A stretch of DNA of 64,000 bases from Schistocerca nitens (lineage: Eukaryota; Arthropoda; Insecta; Orthoptera; Acrididae): contig NC_064616.1 of NCBI RefSeq assembly GCF_023898315.1, positions 541,437,602-541,501,601 of the forward strand, written 5' to 3'. Shown here piece after piece: positions 47,331 through 58,811 of the stretch (position 1 is the first letter of the stretch; each line of letters begins with the position of its first letter). The position numbers and the translations under genes were made by a program. The notes below the pieces were generated by a model, which saw nothing but the letters and a program-made list of their open reading frames with translations, was not told the origin of the DNA and did no database searches.

Positions 47331-48161
47331 ATTGCGTAAGCATTTGCCCTTGGCAGATAGTCGACACACGATGTCTTTTTTTAATTTTTAATAACTATGG
47401 TAATGGTTTGCAGAAAGTCTTTCATTTGCCAACAAACACATGTAACCTTAACTCTATTTAGCGCTTAGTGTACTTCACTAAACGACCCAGCGCATTCTTC
47501 GCACTCAGACAATGCAGGCCATGAGGCTGCTGGAATCTCTTAATAGCAGGTTTCTCTGTTGTTCATCTCCTTCTTGATCCAGCTTTCGACACTACCCTTC
47601 ACTCGTAGTACTGCTGCAAATAAATGTGTACAAGGTGTTGCACAATCCTCCTGAAGTCTTGCCGTTAATCATCTCCAATTTTCTGCTTCAGAGCTGAATG
47701 CTTGATATTGGGTGCTAGCTATTTCTCGTCACATTTACTAAGCAGAAATATTTGCCGTTGTTTCTTAACATCCCTTTCCATACCGTTGCCATTCACGTTA
47801 CAACAGTACTGTCAGTACTGTGGCCCACATTCTGTCCTTTTATCGTTTTGCATCGAAAATTTCTCATCTGTTTGTCACTAGATACAAGACTACGCCTACA
47901 TTACTCAGTTCTCTACATACTCAAATTTTTTAGGATAAAACGATTTATCAGTCCTGCCACCTTCCGGAAGCACACTCTCGTCCCACTCCCTAAATCATTT
48001 ATTAAAATTTTTCCCTGCTAGCATCGCATGATTGGGATAGCCTTCTCCACTTTTTTACTTGAAGCAGTCTGCCGCTATGAGGCATAAACGCTGAGTTTTT
48101 ACCCAAGATTTTGATTTTTACCTCACACACTTTATTGGGGATTCAGACATGAATGACTTTT

Positions 48162-48163
<2 letters not shown>
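47331..48163. other. No recognised feature
   Basis: AT-rich DNA; the 89-codon frame at 47752-48021 has no recognisable domain. Confidence 0.5.

Positions 48164-48230
<67 letters not shown>
48164..48230. repeat. (AT)n microsatellite
   Basis: About 33 uninterrupted AT dinucleotides. Self-complementary and able to extrude a cruciform or slip; likely length-polymorphic. Confidence 0.98.
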
Positions 48231-48234
<4 letters not shown>

Positions 48235-49984
48235 ACAGGAAGCAATATGCAGATATTGCTGGTGTTCAGCCAATACCTGTGATGTGTAATAACATGCCAC
48301 TTGATACCTTAGGTTCTTTTTTTTAGAAGAGCCAGCTTTCGACACTCTATTATCTGACACAATACTGACATTTTCTCTCTCTTACTTACAAAGACGTCCG
48401 TACTCCTCTGTAAATACTCTTCTCTCACAGTACTACACTAACTGCTCACGTAAGAGCCCAGAGAGGTTTTATCACTCTAGGCTACAACCCTACAAGTAAT
48501 GTGATATCTGAGTAGCCGCTTCCTGTATGAAACTGATGATGTGTCTATGTACAGCGTGACGTTCGTTCGTGTCTAAGATTCATCATATCCAGAGGGTATC
48601 TGCAGTCAGCGTCGTCGTTCGCGTCTCTCATGTCCTCAAGGGTGAAGACTACGCGTCTCGATCGGCGCTGGTGGTACCAGGGGAGCAGCGACGTGCAGGA
48701 GGTAGCGACACCGCTGCCTGCTGCCTGCTGTTGCTGCAAAGCGGACCTCCCAAGCCGTTCTGCATTCCTGGTCATGCGGCGCCCGGCTGTGGCATTTATC
48801 CCCACCTTCCTCTATTCATAATTAATTTATTAAATAATTTGACTTATTAATTATTTGTAACAGACGTAATGTTTCGTTCTTGGGCACAAAAAAATCAATA
48901 GCCTGCTCAAGAAAAATGGAAGAAGGACAATGTATTTTAAGTGTACTCGAGGTTGAATAATCTACCTGTCTATATATGACCTATTCCATAAGCATTTCTT
49001 GGTGGGAGAGGAAAGTAATATACACTATCTATGATCATAAATGATCCTGTTTACATAAATAAATAACTTGCTATTCCTTCAGCACTACCCTCTACAGTGT
49101 TGCTCTTACCGACAGGCTCACAAGCTCTCCTTCGTTGGTAAAGCAACATGCAGCACCGTCGCGGTTTCACTCGGAGAGCGGAAAATCTGTTTCACTGCCA
49201 TATTTCCAGCGATTTTTTACAGCGTGTGAATCCACATCTCATGAAAAGAAAACTGTAGCAAAATTCTGCTTCTTCATATTTCCTTTCGCTACCAAGCTCC
49301 GTTACCAATCACACCGGATTCTCTAAATCGGGTCACATTAGAGCCGCCATTGATCTCTTCTTTCATTCCCTCGCGAAAACTCCAGGCCGAGGCCTTGTAG
49401 AACTTTTAAGTCTTTTGACCTGTGTCACTGTCATCGCGCGTTATTTTGCAACTTGCGCAACAGCGTACGTTGCAACGAGTTTCACATGGACCTGTAGGGA
49501 ATGATATCGTTAGGTTTCGAGTGGTTCGTGTGTTCTTGTTTCTCTTTCTTTCTTTCTCTTTCTTCGGTCCTTACCTAGTCAGTGAAGGGTTGCGGCCCGT
49601 AGTAATAGAGAGTCTGTGGAACCCTGGCCAAGATCAATAATATAGGTCAACGAAATATTTGTTTGAAAAACTTTTTTTACTTTGATAGCTGATCTTTATA
49701 GATTTTTATTAGCTGAATCCAAATCTAGTATTAGTTTCTTTTTCGTATCACCCATAGTTGTCGAGCAGTATGCCATACGGTAAACGTTTAAATTAATCAA
49801 ACGCTTTGTTGCGACATAAGCATTGTTTGTATTTACAGTGAGCTACTTTAAACAATTATATATGTTAATGGAGGTTTCACTTTTAAGCTGGAATTTGTTT
49901 GTATTTTCTTTTTCTTTTTTCTTTGAAGTTTCTTGTGTAGCTTTTTCTACTATAAGTTGCTTGCTGAACTTCTGCGTGAAGTGA
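48231..49984. other. No recognised gene; GC-rich patch at 48.59-48.79 kb
   Basis: The patch is open on the minus strand for 86 codons (48805-48545: SRRVVFTLEDMRDANDDADC, with a QQQQ run) and on both plus frames. Its GC content is well above the surroundings. It could be a host exon or promoter-proximal DNA, but I recognise no domain and found no paired splice sites. A CTTT-rich run lies at 49540-49566. Otherwise AT-rich. Confidence 0.35.
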
Positions 49985-51425
49985 CTAACAGTAGTCCCCC
50001 ACCATGCTGGTGGTCCAGATTCGTTGGTAGCGTTCTTCCATCACTTTAACGTCTTGGTGAAAAGCTCTCCTTGCTCCTCACTAACATCTCCCATATCGTC
50101 CAGGAATTAATCAAGGTGATTGTTAAAAAAGTGAACTTTGAGGCTCATTAAACACCCAAAAGTCTTAAACTTCTTTAACATTGTAGCTATAACAGAAACC
50201 TATTCTCTGTCTTTTTCATGCCCTAAGAACTTTGTAACGATTTGCTTGAATGATACCTATGCTTCTTTCTCATTTAAGGTCATTGTGGATTCAGAGTTAA
50301 CATCTAATATCAAGTTTCTAATGTCAGGTACGACAAAGACGCCTCCTTTTGGTTTAGCTTCTGAAAGGTGTGCAAACTTTTGGCAGATATACTTAAAACA
50401 TGGTCCATCTTTAATCAAAGCCTTTATAAACTGTTTCATTAGGACTAGCTTTGTATGTTGAAGTAGTAAGAGTACGGTTTTTGGATCTACAAGGTTTTTG
50501 CGCAGAATTTCTTTTCGTCAGGTTTTAAAGACTCCCTCACAGGTCAGTTCATATGCACCAGTGTGGATCCCTAGCCCTACTGTCCCATTCACACAAGAAA
50601 TATGGAAATTTGGTGAAGCCACCTTGCTGGCCAAGGAGCATTCATGTTACTTTTAGATCGCCACATATCATCCAATCATGTGCAGAATAGCTATTTTTTT
50701 ACCACTATTTCTAGGTTTTCATAGCTTTCTTTCGTATGAACAGAATGTCCAACAGGTATAGATGCATACATGTTACCATTGTGTAATAAAACAGCCTTTA
50801 AACTAGTTTTGGATAGATCAAAAAATCCTCCAGTCTTCCTTTTTTTATTCAATACCAAACTCATTCATCAGACTGGGTATGTCTGAGCAGTACACTAAAT
50901 CACCTTCGTGTTGAAAAAACTTGGAAAATTGCTGCTCTTTCTTTCTATAAATGTATATTCAGTTACCAACTGCCAATAATTTATTTTCTTTTTATCTAGA
51001 GCCAGGCAATTTAACTTTTTCTTTCGTTAAGCCCAGATACCTAAACAAATCTTTAAGCTCGGTCTGAGTAAACAATTTAGACTCTAGACTTTCGGTATTA
51101 CAGTGGAATTCATCATCATCTGGTTCATGTGAATCAGATTGTACATCAAAAAATACTTCCGCTGGAATGGAATTTAAATCATCTGTTGGTTCAGGAACCA
51201 GGAACTCTATACCATGCCCTACTGGTCAGATGGTGGACGAAAGGTCAGGGTAGCTTATCACCTTCTGGTTTTTCGAATTATGACCAGTAATATGAACACT
51301 GCAAAAGTACCTATCATTGGAATGATTTCTTGGCTCTCTCCATACCATAGGAACAGCAAATCTAAAGGTTTTTTCCTCCTTTTTGGACCATTTTCTCAGA
51401 TCTTCAACACACACATAACATAGCT
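49985..51425 (-). pseudogene. Decayed member of a multicopy arthropod protein family of unknown function
   Basis: Reading the minus strand from 51414: CVEDLRKWSKKEEKTFRFAV, PMVWREPRNHSNDRYFC, HITGHNSKNQKVISYPDLSS, an acidic stretch, QFSKFFQHEGDLVYCSDIPS, EDWRIF, and an LHNGNMYASIPVGHSVHTKE block. Then LMKQFIKALIKDGPCFKYIC, FAHLSEAKPKGGVF, PDIRNL, VTKFLGHEKDRE, MGDVSEEQGE, and FHQDVKVMEERYQRIW with MVGDYC at 49985. This order matches uncharacterised proteins I remember from many arthropod and other invertebrate genomes, where they are highly repeated, so a transposon origin is likely. There are several stops and frameshifts. No mechanism is known to me. Confidence 0.7.
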
Positions 51426-52034
51426 GATGTGGCGCCCAAGATATATTTTGATCGCCAAGTGTAGATCCGAAGTATGATATATATACCTTTTTTAGAATGT
51501 CTATAATGTTTCTTTGGTGTTTTTAATAATAAATTCAGCTCAAATATAACGAAAACTGTCAGCAGATTAGACATTGTACTGAGTACATGTACAGGAAATG
51601 GGAAAGTGATGTTAGGTTGACAGTAAACAAAACACCATCTGTTAACTCAAAAATAGCAGCGACTTTTTTTCGCCAACAATTTTTTTTCAGTAGTGCTACC
51701 AACGTCATCTACATTCATTACACCACTTTTTTAGTTATTTTAATTATATAAAAGCTGTTAAATTCTTTAAAATTTCTTAATTCAATACATTTAATTGTAA
51801 AATGTGAAGAAATCGTGGGTAATACAGATTTTTAAGTATCATATTATGATTTACCGCCATAAATATGGTAAGAATAAGGTATTTTCAGATAAAAAGTTTT
51901 ACCATCGTTGGCGTGTGTAATCTTTCTGAGGGTGTCTTTCCTAACATTGAGGTCCATCAGTAGCCTACAAGTGAAGTATTCGTGGACGTATTCTCCATGG
52001 AATTCCAGAAACTACTCACTATTATCTCATTGAC
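51426..52034. other. No recognised feature
   Basis: AT-rich; may hold the upstream or terminal part of the preceding repeat-family pseudogene. No TIR found. Confidence 0.45.
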
Positions 52035-52200
52035 ATCTATCTATATCTGCACATACATACATACTCCAAAGTCAGCGTGGCGGAGGGTATCATGTACCAC
52101 TATCAGTCATTTCTTCTCCTGTCCCACTAGCAAATAGAGTGAGAGAAAAACGATTGTCTAAATGCTTCCGTACAAATCCTACTTCATATTATATATCGTA
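52035..52200 (-). repeat. LINE 3'-end fragment (tentative)
   Basis: CTGCACATACATACATACTC followed by GTGGCGGAGGGTA, CCACTATCAGTCATTTC and GCAAATAGAGTGAGAG is a pattern I associate with the 3' region of an abundant orthopteran LINE, here read antisense. About 165 bp. No coding part can be verified from this piece alone. Confidence 0.45.
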
Positions 52201-52230
52201 AGGTTAGTGATGGAAAAATCAATCGGCTCT

Positions 52231-52688
52231 CTATATACATATGGACAGAAACAGTTTGAAAAACTTGTAACGGTGCTGCAGGGTAGGTTGTGCTGAGAAA
52301 TAATTGTAAAAAAAATTCTGAAGTTAGTCTATCAGGCCATTGCGTTTACTGTAAAACGATCTTCAAGGGTTTCTTGGTTTGTTCCCGACATGAATACCAT
52401 CCTGTTATTCATGTCGGGAACAAGCCAATGTGGTATTTATGTACGGCCAAGGAGATGGAAATGGTCGAGAGGCAGCACGGCTATACCAAAACAATGACCC
52501 TCATATATACCAACCACATCACACAAATTTCAGACCCTTTAAGATCGTTTTACAGTAAACGCAACGGCCTGACAGACTAACTTCAAATTTATTTATTTAT
52601 TTATTTATTTTACAATTATTTCTCGGCACAACCTACCCTGCAGCACCGTTAAAACTTTTTCAAACTGTTTCTGTCCATATATACGTAT
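52231..52688. mobile_element. Foldback (long-inverted-repeat) element
   Basis: 52231-52370 and 52534-52688 are inverted copies, about 90% alike (both contain GGTGCTGCAGGGTAGGTTGT or its complement). The loop contains a second hairpin of 16-bp perfect arms, GTTCCCGACATGAATA (52381-52396) and its complement (52406-52421). The right arm has an extra (TTTA)n run at about 52587-52610. No coding capacity. It resembles a MITE or snapback element, but no target duplication was assigned. Confidence 0.85.
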
Positions 52689-53300
52689 ATACTTTCTGTT
52701 GACACTGGGGCACATACAAAACGTTACGAGTAGTAATTCTTTGGGCTGACTCAGCTTCACAGTGCCAAAACCAAATAGCAAATATCTGCCGAAACACAAG
52801 AGAACATAGGCCTGAAGATTCACATGAGAGACATGAAATGCAATATAGAGAGTGAACATAATAAAACAGACAAACTGCAGGGATGGATTCCCGACTGAAA
52901 ATGGATAACAAAAGGTATCTCCGGAAATGCATCGTTGCTACGGTAGATGACGCTGATGAACAGCACTTCCTCTGACCACGTGCCGTGTGTTCCTTGTGTG
53001 TTTTAGGATGTGTGATTGACGCGAATCCTAGTACAAGGAATAAATAAGTGGCCAGCCAAGGTAGGATTGTATGTATCCTGCATAACAACCGCTACTATCT
53101 CAATCACTTGCAATCCCATGAAGGCCACTTTGAGCACCTGTAGCGACGTTAATGCGATGAAGCTCTGTACTGTGTTTCAGAAAGATTTTTTGTCGTTGCA
53201 CGTCCGTTTCTGGACATTTGTTCACAGGAACATTTTCCTCCATTTTCAGTTAGGAGGTTGTCCCTGCAGTTTGTCGGCTTAATTAATGTTTGCTCGGTAT
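52689..53300. other. No recognised gene
   Basis: The 142-codon minus frame at 53088-52660 overlaps the foldback arm and has no recognisable domain. The stretch near 52690-52870 is similar to 45955-46110 on the other strand (CTTGTGTTTCGGCAGATATT-like motif), indicating a shared dispersed repeat. Confidence 0.45.
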
Positions 53301-53335
53301 AACAGGGTGAGTCACGTAAGACGTAACACCCGGTT
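53301..53335. repeat. Transposon-terminus-like sequence
   Basis: AACAGGGTGAGTCACGTAAG resembles the terminus TACAGGGTGAGTTACTAAC of the DDE element at 18752. It could be the 3' end of the element whose transposase remnant lies at 54213-55251 on the minus strand. No opposite terminus was found. Confidence 0.4.
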
Positions 53336-54212
53336 TATTTTGTCAACGGTTCCATATATCGAAACGAGGCTTTCGACTATTGATAGTACGTTAAGGGGCA
53401 CGTACTCTAATATGTGGGGAAGAATCGTAAGTCTTGTATCGATCGAGACACTGAAGTAATAATATTTCTTTATGAAACGGTGTACTCTCCATAACTCCAC
53501 TCAGTGCCTCTGGGAACGACAATTGCAGTGACATTGCATAGTCCATAGCGACGTTGAAAACTTTCGCACAAGAATCTTAGAAATTTACTGAAACTGGAAT
53601 GCAATGCAGCGAGAGTCTGCTGTTGCATTGTGAACACCACCGTCAGAGCACTCATCCCAGGCTCCAAGGTTATATGCAGTGACTCAGGCTTACGCTGCTA
53701 TGATCACTCATTTGCTATTCAACAAATACCGGATGAACTATGACTTTTGTATCCAGAACAACGCCATATGCTAGGTTCTGGCACATGAGATGGGGCCTAG
53801 GACTACTATTTCAAATACCTGTACATTTCCCGGTATTTGTAGGAACATCTAACTTTACGTCTGGCAGTTACCCATTTAAGAGTAAATCCACCGCGTTGTT
53901 CGCTTGTCAAAGCCGAATCAGTAACGTCAGTCGTTCATATTTCATTAACGGCTCTGTTTACGGGGAAAAAAACTACTATAATAACTTTCTTAGATTTTCA
54001 AAAAACAAAAATAATACCTGACCTATCTTTGCCTGGAGAAACCTGAATGCTTCTTAAAGTTAGAAGAATTCCTGTAGCACAAATGTGTCTACACGAAGTA
54101 CTCAGAATTGTAATTACAGTGAATACACTTTAAATAAACTGAATATTTTATTCAGATTGACAAACGACATGTCACCCCCAAGAGAAAATTTTTTTAACGA
54201 AATAAAGTTTTA
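53336..54212. other. No recognised gene
   Basis: Possibly non-coding 3' part of the DDE element to the right. Short frames on both strands show no domain. Confidence 0.4.
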
Positions 54213-55251
54213 TGCTTTACTTAAGCGTGTGCTCAAATTGTTTACCATAGACTACTAGGCAAATCTGCAGTCACCGTTCGAGAGATAGACGAACAGAAGA
54301 AATTACACTGGATGATATGCCGTTGCATCCTACAGCGGTTGGACTGCGAATGTAGCCGGACGTAGTAGGAGCTTCATGATAGACTGCATCTTTCACTTTT
54401 CACCATACAAATAAATCAAGAAGTCATATCAGAGGACCTTGCCGGCCATTGTTGTGCAGTATTCCATCCCGTCCATCGATTAGGAAACTATTCATTCAGT
54501 ACCTGAGTTACAACACGCTAACAGCAACGTGGGCAGTCGTAGTGTTAGAAACACATGTACTCTCACTTATATAGTGGTACCTCTTCTAGAAGAGCGGGTA
54601 GAAAGTTTGTAAGAAAGTGTGCACACATATTTTCATTTATCACCACTCGGATGGAGTAAGGTCACACAGTGGAATTTCCTATGATGACACAACACACATT
54701 TGACCACGGTCATTGGTCAAGTATCTCATGAAGTTAGCTGCTAGCTATCGAGCATTTTACAGAAATTGACATTATAATGTTTGTAAACGCTGCTTCGTCG
54801 ATATGGCGCATCAAGTTGGAAAAAACGTAGAGCCGTGTCCCAGACGGAGAGAGTGAACCGATAAAATTCTGTATCACGTTTGAAGTCACGTCTTAGAGTT
54901 ACTGACATAGTGACAGATCACAAAGGAGAATTTGGCTGATGATGCAAATACGAATGACACTCGTCTGGCTAATCCCACATTACTTGCAGTACGTCTCGCG
55001 CTACCATGAGGAAGTATAATCGTAAAAAATAGAACAGCTTCTCCATGTGCTCTGTCAATGGCACTTTTCGTTCACTATTTGATGTTGAAGCTACCTGTTA
55101 GCGCTAGTGAATCAATAATTAATGCACGTGTCTGGTGCGACGGACAGCGACTATCAGTATAGAATTCCCTGTAACGTCGGATCGTTGCGACATTTCTTTG
55201 ACATTTGCCTTATGAAAGTAGCATGTCTAACTTCTTCTCGTTGGTGTTCAT
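54213..55251 (-). pseudogene. Second DUF4817-like DDE transposase, heavily decayed
   Basis: From ATG 55251 the minus strand reads MNTNEKKLDMLLS, stop, GKCQRNVATIRRYRELY and LALTGSF (N-terminal DNA-binding domain). Later, near 54.80 kb, IDEAAFTN corresponds to the TDEATFTN motif with the first catalytic Asp. Near 54.45 kb WPARSSDMTS, and in another frame LLDLFVW plus KVKDAVYHEAPTT, form the last catalytic block. LQICLVVYGKQFEHTLK ends at a stop at 54213. Same order as the transposase at 19318-20346, but clearly a different lineage. Several stops and frameshifts. Confidence 0.72.
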
Positions 55252-57968
55252 GTTTGTATACAAGGAATGTAGAAGCAGAACAGACCTGCCGGTAGAAGAC
55301 ACAGTTCCTGCTAGTTCTACAATGAAAACAAGTAAATGGTCGAAAGACCTTAAACAACGATGTAGCCTGGCCTGAGCGTGTTCCCAACGCAACACCGATT
55401 CCGGCCGACGCACCTTTATATTTCAGAGTATTTCCCGGATTCTCTTACGTTTCAGCTTCAAAATTAACAAACCTTTTTGCTAACCGAAGCGGCCCGAGTT
55501 CAATTCCAGGCTGGGTCGGAGATTTTCTCTGATCTGGGTCTGGGTCAGAAAATCTTAATACTGAGAAAAATGGAGAGTTCTTGTTTGTACAGCACTGATT
55601 TGTGAAAGATACCTTTCATACTTAGATCCGGAGACAGTAAGCATTGATTCAGGCGCCTGATATTGACCATCGTGAAAGGTCTCTGTTGGATTCCTTTCAT
55701 GTTAATTTTTTAAATCTGTTGTCATTTACGGCATAAATTCCTCGTCTAAATTTACTGTGGCGTTTCTGACTATCTGGGAGGAGACTGAGTAGTGGAACGT
55801 GCTACTTTTACACATAAACAAGAACGATCTGTCACACTACTACACTTTAAAACACAGTTTATATGTAATTCATGTCACACAGTCTCATAAGGAACCTACA
55901 TCCCCTTTCTTTTATATACTGTATATGATAAGATACTGTCATCCCCCTTCCCTTCTGTGTGAGAGGATGAATGAGCAAATGTATTTCTAGTTGCATGTTT
56001 GAGGGTAGCAGACAAGCCTGTCTGCTAGAGAACAGTAGGACCAACGTCGGAACAGGCAGCTACGCTTTCTAAAAGCAGAGAGGTTTCTATTCTTAGTATG
56101 GTCCTGTCCGTCCCTTGTCATGTTGGTATAGGAAGCTGCCTCTCTGGCCACTTCCGTTTGTATTTGTGAGCCACCCTCAGGAAGGGACCAGGCCAGTCTG
56201 TCCGCGGCGAGCGTCTGAAGTGGTAAGATCTCCGGCTAAGCGCGTGTCTGCTAAGTCCGTAGGACAATGGATTTCTTAAGTTCAGCCTAACTCAAAATTT
56301 AATCACCTTTATTTCAGGTTTAGCTCTAAAATATCTAATGTTATCTTAAATTGCAACGCAGAGTATTTCGAGTGTAAGGTTCAGAATATCTCCCAGTAAT
56401 TGCTTTGTCACTACTGTGTGAATAAAGTGGAACCACGTGTTGATCAGTAACTCTAACTAGGATCACCAATCTTAAATGCGAATGTGCGTGAGATTATAAC
56501 GTCTCGTCTTGACAATATGTTTCAATATAGCAACTTTTCTTTATGTTCAACCCACGTGGGGTGTACTTTGTGAGACCAGTAGCACGTGCTTATACAATTG
56601 ATTGACGCATCAGGTTAGTAGTAAGACGATAGTAACCAGTTAGAGGTTTTTCTTTTGTAAATTGCTTTTCGATCTAATTTATTTTAATTATCAAAGTTAT
56701 TGTGGAGTTACACTCTTTGTGTAAACCAAGTTGACCACGTGAAGCATGTGGTGTAATCATCAAAGTAACCCTCAGCTCTTCTTTTCGGGAAGATTTCACA
56801 GAGACTTAGTATGAATTTAGTATACCAGTGTGTGGTGATTACATGACGGACAGGATTGCGCTACGAACGTAACTTCTTTGGGTGAAAATTGAATCGGTTG
56901 GTTGTGGTTATTTTCCTCTTGCATATGTTTCAACGTTCTTTGTGTGTTATTTTATGAATGTAGTGTTGTATGCAGTCTCCTAATCTTGGCTCCACATTTG
57001 ATGTGTTCTGTAAGATTACAAACTCACATTTTCACAATCCTAAATAAGGCACCAGTTTACTTATGACTCAAGTTTAATATGCTGAAATTTCAATGATCAA
57101 TGTTAAAATAAAATTTCCAAACATAAACTGATTTATTTCCTTTTATTTAAATTCTCTTTTATATGTATATATCACCGGTTGTCGTATGACGATTAAAAAA
57201 TTAGAATTAATGTTAGTCTGGTTGGGAATTTGGTAAGCTAGACTGGATACCTGGTGAAACAGTTGCTCAGTAATGCAAGGTTAACTTCCCCAGACAGCTC
57301 ACAGCTTTAACCCACTTTTATTGTCTATCAGTACCGCTTTCATAACAAATTAAAGCAACAACATTGCAATCGCTTCGGCAATCTTCGGTTCCTCCGCTTG
57401 GCATTTGCGTGAGCGCTTTGCTATACTCATTAAGCTGTTTTTGGACTGGCAGCTGCTTACAGCTTTGCGGCTACATTTAATTCTCATTAAAAACTGTACG
57501 TATTTTTCATCTTATTCGGAAGTAACTAAGGACTAAGGTTTCACCATTCCCGGCTGATATCCGTATATCCAGAATGGTTTCATATCAGTTAAATGAGCAG
57601 ATTCGCCAACAAACTATGTGTATCCAACTGTAAGGTGTCAAAACCTGACCTCCAACGTGATGCCAGGTTCTCGAAAATCGCCCTCACAAACAGGAAAACG
57701 GCGAGCTGCAGGTGGTGGCGTATGGGCCGCCTCTGCTGGGTCGATAGGGCAGGTTAGTAGCAGTGGGTGGAAACAGATAGCGCGCAGACTGCAGCGGCCG
57801 GCGTGCCACCTGTTGCCTCCCTTTGCTGGCCTGAGTACAAGAGCGACTTTCTGGCTTCGTCTCCAGGGCTTGAGGGAAGCTGTAACGTTGCCCCTACCCC
57901 TAATAACCGACTGCAGTAATGCTTCTGCCCATTAGCGCTTCCACGTCACGAAAATAGAAACCAGAAAT
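55252..57968. other. No recognised gene
   Basis: Includes an AT-rich region with a CACGTG cluster (listed separately) and a GC-rich patch at 57.64-57.88 kb. The patch holds a 105-codon plus frame (57618-57935) without a recognisable domain. The 56.2-57.3 kb part could be a long terminal repeat or other non-coding repeat, but no partner copy is in the window. Confidence 0.4.
56434..56741. promoter_or_regulatory. Cluster of four CACGTG (E-box) sites
   Basis: Perfect CACGTG palindromes at 56434-56439, 56553-56558 (within CCCACGTGGG), 56583-56588 (within GCACGTGC) and 56736-56741. About a dozen others are scattered over the remaining 64 kb, so four in 308 bases stands out. CACGTG is bound by bHLH factors such as Myc/Max and CLOCK/CYCLE. 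Whether these are used is unknown; there is no adjacent gene. Confidence 0.4.
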
Positions 57969-57981
57969 AGTCATAGCATAG

Positions 57982-58199
57982 GGTCAAACGGTTCAAATGG
58001 CTCTGAGCACTATGGGACTTAACATCTATGGTCATCAGTCCCCTAGAACTTATAACTACTTAAACCTAACTAACCTAATGACAACACACAACACCCAGTC
58101 ATCACGAGGCAGAGAAAATCCCTGACCCCGCCGGGAATCGAACCCGGGAACCCGGGCGTGCGAAGCGAGAACGCTACCGCACGAACACGAGCTGCGGAC
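57982..58199 (-). mobile_element. tRNA-derived SINE, type A2
   Basis: Perfect 13-bp target duplication AGTCATAGCATAG at 57969-57981 and 58200-58212. The head has GGTTCGATTCCC (B box, near 58145 on the minus strand) and is the same head as the copy at 4872-5077. The tail is the common type A tail. Confidence 0.95.
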
Positions 58200-58212
58200 A
58201 GTCATAGCATAG

Positions 58213-58811
58213 CATAGCTGCGTTCATACCCCGCGCCCAGCCAGCACGGCGGAGAATTCACTTCCTTATCTTCAAGGTGTAAGAAACTCTTCGTGGTGCA
58301 TAAGACTACACCATATCGTTTTATAAATATTATTTCTTTAAGAGCTTTACTTTCCTCGTAAAAAAAAAAAGAAAAGGCACTAACTTTTGGTTTTGCGTGA
58401 TTTCTTAGTAGCGTTTCTCAGTCGATTATGAAAAAAAAATTATGCATGTTAAAACATCTGATTTTCCTGCATGTCGTAGGGTAGTGTCGTAGTTTCGCCT
58501 CATCGGCTGACTTAGTTATACGTTTTATTCATGAAGGAGGCTTTTATCACTCTCTTTCAGGGAGAGTCACTTAAGCTTATCGACACACTGAGGGGTTGAC
58601 AGAACACTCTGTTGCCTCTTCAGCCCATACCGGGATGAAGCTGTCAGGGCTTGGTGGTCCAGCCTGGTCCTCATCCAACCTGCTCGTTTACTCTTCTCCG
58701 CCCTCTCAGGTGGTCTCTCTGTCCGTAACTTGCCCTGTCCGTGTTGCTAGTCTTTCCTATGAATTTTCAGAGTGGGGTACCTCTGCTAAGTGGCGGGGAC
58801 TGTGGGATGTA
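58213..58811. other. No recognised gene
   Basis: Moderately GC-rich DNA before Tc1 element 5. An 83-codon plus frame (58596-58847) runs into the element and has no recognisable domain. Confidence 0.45.

Noticed and set aside
48118..48360. Frame with a (IY)n run
   Set aside because: Translation of the AT microsatellite, not a protein.
52660..53088. 142-codon minus-strand open frame
   Set aside because: Overlaps a foldback arm and an unnamed repeat, and its residues match nothing; probably chance.
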